In this document: positions 34,401-41,367 of the stretch, piece by piece
Layout of the letters: the number at the start of each line of letters is the position of its first letter
Position numbering within the stretch: the stretch's first letter is position 1
Assembly (NCBI RefSeq): GCF_030265065.1
Contig: NC_080412.1
Span: 20,698,501-20,762,500 of the forward strand
Source of the DNA: Corythoichthys intestinalis
Lineage: Eukaryota; Chordata; Actinopteri; Syngnathiformes; Syngnathidae
Direction: 5' to 3'
Length of the DNA: 64,000 nucleotides
The notes under the pieces: generated by a model
What the model was told of the DNA's origin: nothing
What the model saw: only the letters and a program-made list of their open reading frames with translations
Database searches by the model: none
Translations under genes and position numbers: made by a program

Positions 34401-37400
34401 GATTGTTTTTCAGCAAAAACATGCCGAATATTGCCAAAATCGTACCGCTTTGTCAGTGTTATATCAGTAGAGCACTGTTTAGCATGCTCAGTGCTAAATA
34501 ACCCCACCCCATTGCAAAGAAGCTGATACTGCGAGCAGCAAAAATGAAAACTTTCCCTCTGTCCAATGACGTTTTTGTTCATTTTTGTTGTTTTTTTTTT
34601 TTTTTGGTCAAATTGTTTGGCATATTGTCCTAATCAGTTAATGTTGCTAATTAATTTGAATTTATTATTATTTATTGATTTTATTAAAATTTATTTTTCA
34701 GTATCAAATGGTAAAGAAATGTACCTTGAGTGTATTTTTACATTTTGGATGTGATTTTTTTTTTTTTTTTTTTTTTTAATTAAACAGGCAAATTGATGCG
34801 CTTTAAGGCTTTCCTGTTACAAACAAAACAGTTTTAATAAAGTTATGCTTTATTGTAAGTTGATCAATGTTTTTTTTCTTTAATGGAAAAAAGACACAAT
34901 GTTAAGCAGAGGTGTACTTATAAAAATAATTTTATAGACAAATGATACTATTTACAGTGGCGGCAGAGAGTAAGGGTGGGGCGCGAAACGTTAACATCTT
35001 CCAAGGGGGGATGTAACAGAAAATAATTGAGAAGCACTGCTCTAGCGAAATAAACATGTCATCTGTTGAAACCTTTCAATTTGAACTTGAGAGGAACATT
35101 AATGAGCATGACAGCACCGTCGATATTTCACAAAACGAGCAGCAAAAGAAAAATTAACAGGAAAGACTGGATGACACATGACGAGAGTATGGACGGTGTT
35201 CTGCCAAAATGTGCTACACCGATGAAACGTCTTATAAGAGGCGAATGTGACACCCAAGGTACTACCGTGAACTTTCAGCTTGTTTTGTTTAGATGGATAC
35301 AGACAGAATATAATAAAGATGCCTTAAGAAAATATGTAAATGTAGTAGTATCAAATAAGGGTGGTTTAAATACGCTATGTGACTAATGTGGTCAACAGCT
35401 GAACAATCTGCTTTAAAGCTGCCACAAGAATACTCAATTCTTAAAAGTATGAGAGGGAAACGCATGCAAAAAGTATTTTGAGGCAATGAAAAGGTAATAA
35501 AAGACTCAATAAAAACACAAATAGTAAGTGCTCGCCTCTTTTGCGCATGTGTTGGACGTCTCGCCACGTAGAAGGAATTGCAGTTACGCGGTAGTATTCA
35601 TCGGGTGACAGTGATAATCTACGTCATCACCCCGAGCATCCATAAAACATGGCGCCCTCCATAGGTCAAACGTTCTCAAAACATGAACTAAATATTATAG
35701 ATTTTTTTAGATCAATGGCAATATATTATGTGTTTCTAATAACATATTTCAGTAAGAGCAATTGTGGCTTATTACTACAAGTCTCTAAGTTCCCTTTAAA
35801 AAACTAGAAGACTAATTTGAGAGAGCAGACCGCTCCCTAAGAAGCCGAATTCAAAGCATCGCCATATTCTTAAGAGTTAGCACCAAGTTTTAGTATGAAA
35901 CAAGTGAAATTAATTTCTCATCCCTCTGACCTTTGACCGCATCCCAGTTAAAATGAATTCGGCGTCTATGGCCGTCAATGGCAGTCAATGAATTGAATAT
36001 TAGGGCTGTCAAACGATAAAATTTTTTAATCGAGTTAGTCACAGCTTAAAAATTAATTAATCATAATTAATCGCAATTCAAACATCTCTAAAATATGCCA
36101 TATTATTCTGTAAATTATTGGTGGAATGGAAAGATAAGACACAAGACGGACATAAACATTCAACATACTGTACATAAGTACTGTATTTGTTTCTTATAAC
36201 AATAAATCCACAAGATGGCATTAACATATTAACATTTATGTGTATTTTGTAGTGCTGTCAAAATTATCGTGTTAACGGGCGGTAATTAATTTTTATTATT
36301 AATCACGTTAAAATATTTTACACATTTAACGCACATGCCCCACTCAAACAGATTAAAATGACAGCACAGTGTCATGTCCACTTGTTACTTGTGTTTTTGG
36401 GTGTTTTGTCGCCCTCTGCTGGCGCTTGGGTGCGACTGATTTTATGGGTTTCAGCACCATGAGCATTGTGTAATTATTGACATTAACAATGGCGAGCTAC
36501 TAGTTTATTTTTTGATTGAAAATTTTACAAATTTTATTAAAACGAAAACATTAAGAGGGGTTTTAATATAACATTTCTATAACTTGTACTAACATTTATC
36601 TTTTAAAAACTACAAGTCTTTCTATCCATGGATCGCTTTAACAGAATGTTAATAATGTTAATGCCATCTTGTTGATTTATTGTTATAATAAACAAATACA
36701 GTCCTTATGTACCGTATGTTGAATGTATATATCCATCTTGTGTCTTATCTTTCCATTCCAACAATAATTTACAGAAAAATATGGCATATTTTATAATTTG
36801 TTTGAATTGCGATTAATTACGATTAATTTTTAAGCTGTGATTAACTCAATTAAAATTTCCCTCTTAACCGTTTGGCCGTTAGGGACCGTTTGACAGCCCT
36901 AGTATTTTGCATAGCTATTTGATTAGGAATGCCAGTTCTCTTTGCATTAAGCGCTTTTTTTTTTTGGTGAAGATTATTTTTTTGAGAGATAGGAATATTA
37001 TTTTTGTTGTGCTTTCACTAAATGATACTGTAGCGACTTAACTGTTCGGCCCAAATGCATGATAGGAAGTTGGGCAACCATGACTGTCAGCGGTGGCTGC
37101 AAATGGTATACAGTATGTTCTGTGTTGTGTTCCATTAAGCGTGTTAAGAAAAAGAACATCTCCTGCTCTGACGAAATACATGATGGGAAGTTGGGCAACC
37201 ATGACTGTCAGTGGTGGCTGCAAATGGTATGCAGTATGTTCTGCGTTGCATTCAATTAGGCGTGTTAAGAAAAAGAACGTTTCCTGCTCTGCCGAAATGC
37301 ATAATGGGAAGTTGAGCAACCATGACTGTCAGTGGTGGCTGCAAATGGTATACAAAATGTTCTGTGTTGTGTTCAACTAAGCAAGCATGTTAAGAGAATG

Positions 37401-38491
37401 ATCGTCTCTTTCTCCGCCTAAGTGCATGATGGGAAGTTGGGCAACCATGACTGTTAGTGGTGGCTGCTTAAGCCAATAAAAGGGACGATCAGATGAGCGC
37501 CTGTGTCCACTCGCATTTCTCAGCCTTTTCAGTCTCAATGTGCTAAAAGGGCGTCATTGTAAACTATTTGAGGCAACACATTAGCGGGTCATTCCGTCCA
37601 TGCGTTTATTGCGTCAAATATTTTAACGTGATTCATTTTAAAAATTAATTACCGCCCGTTAACATGATAAATTTCACAGTCCTATTGAATATATATTTAA
37701 AAAAAAAAAAAAAAAAAAAACAGCTCCACCTGGCGGGCTTTGGACTCTGAATTAGACCACTAGTGGGGAAAAATAGTTAAATTAATCTGTCCATGAGAGG
37801 TTCAGCGCTGCCTGAATGTATTGTGTGACATTGCAAGTCATTGAGAAACAAGCGTAGCATGAAAAGAGGCCAGAGAGCTGTACAGGAAGGATTAGTTGCA
37901 GGAGGAGTGACCAGACCGAAAATGAAATGCGAGTCTTCACTGGAGTTCGAAGAGGGGCTGAGGGAAGAAGGTGGAGAGGGAATATTGAGTGTTAAGTGAG
38001 AATAAGAATAAGCGTCGAGTTTGACATTTTTAACCTGTCATGAAAATTTAGATCAAATCAATCAATAAATAAAGATCATCAATAAATCAGAGGAAAAACG
38101 ATGAATTCCAAGTTTGTCTTTTAAAAAGCAGCTTTGCACTCATAGGTACAGTGAGCTGGTATCCAAGTACGGTCAGCTAGCCCCGTTGGCCGACGTTGAT
38201 CTGAGTCCTCGCTGCACAATAGTGGAGGTCCGATGGGGCGACAGGGTGGAGGCGATCAGCCTCCGCCTGGAGCAGACGGTGACCGACCTGAAGAAGCAGC
38301 TGAGGGCGCTTCTTCAGCTGCCCTCCAACGGGATCCGACTATTCTACATCAACCGGGAAATGTGTTCGGTCGTCGGGCCGGAGGAGTTGAAGTGCGGCTT
38401 TCGGGCCCTCCACTCATACAGCATCCGAGATGGAGACGAGATCCTCGTTGTGCCCAAGGTGAAAAGCCGTGCGAACTCCTCACATCTTTGA
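22427..38491 (+). CDS. tbcel: Tubulin-specific chaperone cofactor E-like protein
   Basis: Coding exons are 22427-22565, 22620-22759, 25613-25794, 25871-26127, 30724-30850, 30932-31048 and 38146-38491. All are GT-AG and in phase; the total is 435 residues (human TBCEL is 424). TBCEL binds and destabilises alpha-tubulin, committing it to proteasomal turnover, in the cytoplasm. The product starts [21 protein letters not shown] and has leucine-rich repeats from about residue 48 to 260 ([81 protein letters not shown]). An LRR-cap-like segment (AERFFIRYY) follows, then a C-terminal ubiquitin-like domain ([20 protein letters not shown]). Unlike TBCE there is no N-terminal CAP-Gly domain, as expected. 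The acceptor CAACCCAG at 22416 implies an upstream noncoding exon. Intron 1 is only 54 bp; introns 2, 4 and 6 are enlarged by transposons. Confidence 0.96.
23092..23960. mobile_element. Non-autonomous TIR element nested in the Kolobok-like transposon
   Basis: Inverted ends are CAGTGATACCTCAGCTCACG and CGTGAGCCGAGGTATCAC, and TATA flanks both sides (23088-23091 and 23961-23964). Subterminal inverted copies of AGGCGAAAAGTTCGT occur at about 23136 and 23915. No transposase is visible. The short GGAGGAGGGAGGGAGGG run lies at about 23390. Confidence 0.7.
24151..24387 (+). CDS. Transposon ORF: acidic N-terminus of a P2X7-like/zinc-ribbon protein
   Basis: A 78-residue frame, [20 protein letters not shown]... 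with [11 protein letters not shown], resembles the N-terminal part of the P2X7-receptor-tail-like proteins that accompany some fish DNA transposons. The expected Cys-rich domain is not present downstream, so this is either a first exon or a remnant. It is preceded by an inverted repeat (GAAGAAACACCCCTC...GAGGGGTGTTTCTTC, 24056-24118). Confidence 0.4.
   Translation: MAAMMADNFVSSFSDESDVEGRNECSSNGDEESYEALIGVLGYQFEPKRTPMQRNETVIEGSNDTDETSAADRVGKHQ
24653..24982 (-). pseudogene. THAP-domain transposase fragment
   Basis: On the minus strand [15 protein letters not shown] starts a THAP-like zinc finger. It is followed by [13 protein letters not shown], then [10 protein letters not shown] and the closing AVPTI motif. 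In an intact THAP domain the segment after Leu-Cys is Ser-x-His-Phe; here the zinc-binding His is missing (LCYFPPESF), so the finger appears broken. The frame ends at 24653 with no catalytic domain. Confidence 0.6.
25370..25460. repeat. TTGGCTGCCATTGAC-type dispersed repeat
   Basis: CCCAGTTCAAGTGGATTGGACAT is followed by TTGCCGTCAAAGGCAGCCAATGA, the right arm of the family, 150 bp before tbcel exon 3. A left-half copy also follows exon 4 at 26156-26203. Confidence 0.55.
26310..26413. mobile_element. 104-bp TIR miniature element in tbcel intron 4
   Basis: Ends CAGTGGTACCTTGACTTACG and CGTAAGTCAAGGTGTCACTG are inverted, with TA on both sides (26308-26309, 26414-26415). It is related in its termini to the nested element at 23092-23960. 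Confidence 0.75.
26425..27110. mobile_element. Related non-autonomous TIR element, degraded
   Basis: It starts ACAGTGCTACCTCTACTTAC and carries ATTCATTGGTTCTGGGAGTAG, the same subterminal grammar as the neighbouring elements. The right part has TAACCTGAAATTTC and GTCGTAACTTGAAATTTATG as inverted partners of ACCCGAAAATTTCG. The exact right end is unclear. Confidence 0.4.
27754..28123. mobile_element. hAT-type miniature element, 370 bp
   Basis: Ends TATGGTTGGGCATCG and CGATGCCCAACCCTA are inverted. The 8-bp flanks TTATTGAC and TTATTAAC differ at one position, which fits a hAT target duplication. The interior is rich in CGATTC/GATTCTG-type subterminal repeats. Confidence 0.75.
28188..30097. mobile_element. 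Long non-autonomous TIR element in tbcel intron 4
   Basis: The left end CAGGGTACCCGCGGGTTATT and the right end AATCCTGGGGGGACCCTG are inverted and flanked by TA. TATTAAAAGGCATTGAATTT-like and GGTCTTAAAAGTCTTGAATTT phrases sit just inside. The 1.9-kb interior includes unrelated-looking DNA (28430-29150) and may contain an older insertion. Confidence 0.5.
30183..30619. mobile_element. TIR element family X, copy 1
   Basis: CAGGTAGTCCCCAAGTTACG on the left pairs with TTGTAACCCGGGGACTACCT on the right. The internal phrase CGAGTTCCGTTCCTACGCTG is shared with the copy at 31980-32738. It ends about 105 bp before tbcel exon 5. Confidence 0.7.
31762..31926. mobile_element. Tandem cluster of palindromic Tc1-type foldbacks
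   Basis: Three consecutive inverted units built from GACTGTCTCAGGAAATTAGA and its complement (31762-31816, 31815-31859, 31871-31926) are separated by a short TATATATACA spacer. The terminal phrase is that of a Tc1-like family. The units have almost no interior, so each strand can form long hairpins. Confidence 0.75.
31980..32738. mobile_element. TIR element family X, copy 2
   Basis: CAGTGCCCGGTTCACAAACG on the left and CATAACCTGGGGACTACCT on the right match copy 1, as do CGAGTTCCGTTCCTGCGCTG and GTCGAAATCGCGCAAGTC. It is longer than copy 1 and its interior includes poly-A (32083-32103). It carries no transposase. Confidence 0.65.
32917..33793. mobile_element. TA-flanked TIR element nested in the Kolobok-like element
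   Basis: Ends CCGTAATTTCCCGAATATAA and TTATATTCGGGAAATTACGG are near-perfect inverted repeats, continuing for about 60 bp (GCGCATTATAAACGGGTAC motifs). TA flanks both ends (32915-32916, 33794-33795). It is a common fish non-autonomous family without coding capacity. Confidence 0.8.
33875..35039. mobile_element. hAT element nested in the Kolobok-like element
   Basis: An exact 8-bp duplication CTCTAGCG (33867-33874 and 35040-35047) flanks ends CAGTACTTCTCAAATAGTGG and ATTGAGAAGCACTG. An interior frame near 34280 ([16 protein letters not shown]... with KPNQFRRH) resembles the BED-finger start of hAT transposases, but the rest is decayed or deleted. Confidence 0.85.
36250..36901. mobile_element. 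Inner hAT-type element of the same family, opposite orientation
   Basis: An exact 8-bp duplication GTATTTTG (36242-36249 and 36902-36909) flanks ends TAGTGCTGTCAAAATTATCG and CGTTTGACAGCCCTA. It matches the element at 55906-56479 along its length, in reverse. Its interior at about 36520-36645 also matches the left end of the Kolobok-like element at 32786. Confidence 0.88.
37056..37470. repeat. Minisatellite, about 120-127 bp unit, about 3.5 copies
   Basis: Units start at about 37056, 37179, 37299 and 37426, each with GGAAGTTGGGCAACCATGAC followed by GTGGTGGCTGCAAATGGTAT. The repeat lies inside the outer hAT-type element. Short frames across it are repeats of one peptide and not genes. Confidence 0.88.
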
Positions 38492-38930
38492 GGTCTGATG
38501 CACTGGCTTTGTTTTTTTTCCTGCTTTTTGGGGGGAGGTTTACAGGACTTTCTGAACACTTACTGGGTTTGTTTTTCTGTTTTTGGGAAGATGGGTTGTG
38601 GGTTCACAAGACTTGCTGCACACTTACTGGATTCACTTTGACTTGAATTTGTAATATTATGCAAAATATTGTTTGGCTGCTAGTTTGGACGTCAAAAATG
38701 TGAGAAGGAAAATCTGTCCCACTAAAATTATGAATATATTTTAGGAAAAGTAAACTTAACAGAGCCACCTAGATACATTTATAGTGATGGGGATACTGGG
38801 GAAAATCTTTACAAATCTGTACATCGTCACAAGGAGTGGCTAACATTGAGCACTAAAACCCGGCCTTCAACTCTGCCGAGATCCAATCCATCTGCCTTGC
38901 AGATTTTGTCTAACAATCGGCAATCTAGGG
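38492..38930 (+). other. tbcel: Presumed tbcel 3' untranslated region
   Basis: Non-repetitive sequence runs from the tbcel stop to the next transposon. It has an imperfect duplication of GGGTTTGTTTTTCTGTTTTTGGG-like and TTCACAAGACTTGCTG phrases (38540-38635). No AATAAA hexamer was seen before the hAT element at 38931, so the transcript end is unknown. Confidence 0.45.
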
Positions 38931-39163
38931 CAGTGTTTTTCAACCTTTTCTGAGTCATGGCACGTTTTTTTGTCGAGGCACAACACAAACCAAAAATTAC
39001 TTTTTGTGCAGAATAGACATGTTTCCTGAGCAAAACATGGGCTTGGAAAATTTCTGCTCCGAACTTCTTCTAGTTTACACAAAACATCATTAGTTGCGGT
39101 TGAAGTTAGCAGTGTGTTGAAGAAGTCAAAATCAAATCAAAGGAACCCACTGATTTTCCAAAA

Positions 39164-39430
39164 ATGGATTTAACACAACTTACAACAACTTGCTGTGTGA
39201 ACTCCTGGAAGCGCCTAAATTTATGGTTTGAAGGTGAATGTTTTTATCACCGACCAGCTACAAAGCGCCACTGTGGATGTACCCGGCCATACACCTTATA
39301 TATGAAACCAGCAGATAATATTTCAAGAATGTGGATCGCTTCTCTAAACTTAAAGGCTCCACCTGAAAGATTCTATGTTTGTTCTTATCACTACGTTGAT
39401 ATAAAATTTTTTTTTTTAAAAAACACAGAA
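39164..39430 (+). pseudogene. THAP-domain-like remnant in the 38931 element
   Basis: From MDLTQLTTTCCVNSWKRLN onward the frame includes HCGCTRPYTLYMKPADN, MWIASLNLKAPPERFYVCSY and HYVD. The W-x(2)-L...VCS-x-H order matches the second half of a THAP zinc finger. The first Cys pair is irregular and no catalytic region follows, because the LINE begins shortly after. Confidence 0.5.
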
Positions 39431-39494
39431 GAACATCCTTTCCTAGAACTTTGGTTGTGTTGTCGTAGTAGCAGCTACAGCAGCAGTAGTTTTA

Positions 39495-40830
39495 GTCCAT
39501 CCATCCATCCATCCATCATCTTCCGCTTGCTCCGGGGTTGGGTCGCGGGGGCAGCAACCTTAACAGGGAAGCCCAGACTTCCCTCTCCCCAGCCACTTCA
39601 ACCAGCTTCTCTGGTGGGATCCCAAGGCCATGCCAGCCGAGAGACATAGTCTCTCCAGCGTGTCCTTGGTCGTCCCCCGGGCCTCCCACCGGTGGGACAT
39701 GCCCGGAATACCTCTCCAGGGAGGCGTCCAGGAGGCATCCGAACCAGATGCCAGAACCACCTCAGCTGGCTTCTCTCAACGCAGAGAAGCAGAGACTCGA
39801 CACAGTGTCCCTCCCGGATGATCGAGCTTCTCACCCTATCTCTAAGGGAGAGCCCGGACACACTGCGGACCAAACTAATTTTGGCCACTTGTATCCGGGA
39901 TCTTGCTCTTTCGGTCACGACCCACAGCTCGTGACCATAGGTGAGGCTAGGAACGTAGATCAACTGGTAAATCGAGAGCTTCGCGTTTCGGCTCAGCTCC
40001 TTCTTCATCAGTATGGACCGGTGCAGAGTCCGCATTAGTGCAGACGCTGCACCGATCCGCCTGTCGATGTCCCGCTCCCTTCTACCCTCACTTGTGAACA
40101 AGACCTCGAGATACTTGAACTCCTCCACTTGGGGCACGATCTCATCCCCGACCCGGAGAGGGCACCCCACCCTTTTCCGACTGAGGACCATGGTATCTGA
40201 TTTGAAGGTGCTGATCTTCATCCCAACCGCTTCACACTTGACTGCGAACCACTCCAGTGAGAGTTGGAGGTCACGGCTTGATGAAGCCAGCAGCACCACA
40301 TCCTCTGCAAAAAGCAGAGATGCAACGCTAAGGTCACCAAACCCGACCCCCTCAACGCTTCGGCTGCGCCTAGAAATTCTGTCCATAAAAATTATGAACA
40401 GAATCTGTGATAAAGGGCAGCCTTGGCGGAGTCCAACCCTCACTGGGAATAAATTCGACTTACTGCCGGCAATGCGGCCCAAACTCTGACACCAGTCGTA
40501 CAGGGACCGAACATCTCTTATCAAGGCGCTCGGTACCCCGTACTCCCGGAGCACCCCCCACAGGACTCACTGAGGCACATGGTCGAACGGCTTCTCCAGA
40601 TCCACAAAACACATGTAGACTGGTTGGGCGAACTCCCATGCACCCTCGAGGACCCTGCCGAGGGTGTGGAGCTGGTCCACTGTTCCACGGCCGGGACGAA
40701 AACCACACCGCTCCTCCTGAATCCGAGATTCGACTTCCCGACGGACCCTCTTCCCCAGCACCCTTGAATAGACTTTACCGGGGAGGCTGAAGAGTGTGAT
40801 CCCGCCTCGGAAACTTGTCGATATTTAATT
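39495..40830 (-). mobile_element. 5'-truncated LINE with C-terminal half of reverse transcriptase
   Basis: On the minus strand a 318-codon open frame (40554-39598) reads LRQGCPLSQILFIIFMDRIS, SLLFAEDVVLLASS (the family's F-A-D-D box altered to FAED) and YLEVLFTSEGRRERDIDRRI. It continues to the conserved tail SLRDRVRSSIIREG...QLRWFWHLVRMPPGRL. Upstream frames continue toward 40830 (FRPGRGTVDQLHTL, CVLWIWRS). The 3' end is at the (TCCA)n run 39498-39519, a microsatellite tail typical of CR1/L2/Jockey-type LINEs. The altered D, the short length and the frame changes make it inactive. Confidence 0.88.
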
Positions 40831-41367
40831 GTAAAATAATTTCTCAATATTTAAATGTACTCAGTGTGAAACTTGAACCTGTTTAGATGAACACAAAGCC
40901 GATATCCTGTCAGGAATTGAAGAAAGACACACACAAAGCTCTTCTTCAACAGCTCTCAGTCTGTTTTTTTTTTTATTTTATCTTTTTTATAGCAGTTAGC
41001 TTGCTTAGCATCATTGCGCTGTTGGATAGCTGCTCATGTCGCGTTCAAAAACTGTTCGGATTTCTACCCATCAGCCACCTTGCTGTCCTCGACAATGTGT
41101 TGGAATAAAACAGTTGTTGGTCGTCACTTATGGAAAAAATGGAAAGGACACTTTCGTGTATATCGACACTTGACCAGTCGAATCAAATGATGTACAGTAG
41201 ACTTGCTCAGGTCCACATTCGCACACAGCAAGGTGACACGAGCTATACCTCGCTCATCTACACACGACCGAAAAGGGATATTGGATAATTTCTCGCGGCA
41301 CACCAGACGATCTCTCACAGCACACTAGTGTGCTGCAGCATGTTGGTTGAAAAACACTGATCTAGAG

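Larger units (their letters stand above)
32786..35795. mobile_element. Kolobok-like non-autonomous element with two nested insertions
   Basis: TTAA at 32782-32785 and 35796-35799 flank ends beginning AGGGATCCACGGACAGAAAG and ending TACAAGTCTCTAAGTTCCCT; GACTTGTAGT is repeated inverted in both ends. Removing the insertions at 32917-33793 and 33875-35039 leaves roughly 960 bp. The right part is repeated in the tecta intron at 62840-63599, which proves it is mobile. Confidence 0.65.
36001..37684. mobile_element. hAT-type element with a nested copy of its own family
   Basis: An exact 8-bp duplication TTGAATAT (35993-36000 and 37685-37692) flanks ends TAGGGCTGTCAAACGATAAA and CACAGTCCTA. Without the inner copy (36250-36901 plus its duplicated site) it is about 1,024 bp. 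It has no transposase. Its interior includes a 120-bp minisatellite. Confidence 0.85.
38931..41359. mobile_element. hAT-like element split by a LINE insertion
   Basis: Ends CAGTGTTTTTCAACCTTTTC and GTTGGTTGAAAAACACTG are inverted. The flanks ATCTAGGG (38923-38930) and ATCTAGAG (41360-41367) match at 7 of 8. The terminal repeats continue inward (GGCACG..., GCACACTAGTGTGCTG). A THAP-like frame (39164-39430) lies on the left and a LINE fragment occupies 39495-40830. Confidence 0.7.

Noticed and set aside
37056-37470. Regularly spaced repeats considered as a CRISPR-like array
   Set aside because: The units are about 120 bp and repeat along their whole length with no unique spacers. The genome is vertebrate and the array lies inside a transposon.
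38233-38646. A 137-codon frame overlapping the last tbcel exon
   Set aside because: It is in another frame of a GC-rich coding exon whose true frame continues the tbcel ubiquitin-like domain with matching splice phase.
39538-40489. Several plus-strand frames of 100-166 codons
   Set aside because: They are antisense shadows of the LINE reverse-transcriptase reading frame on the minus strand.
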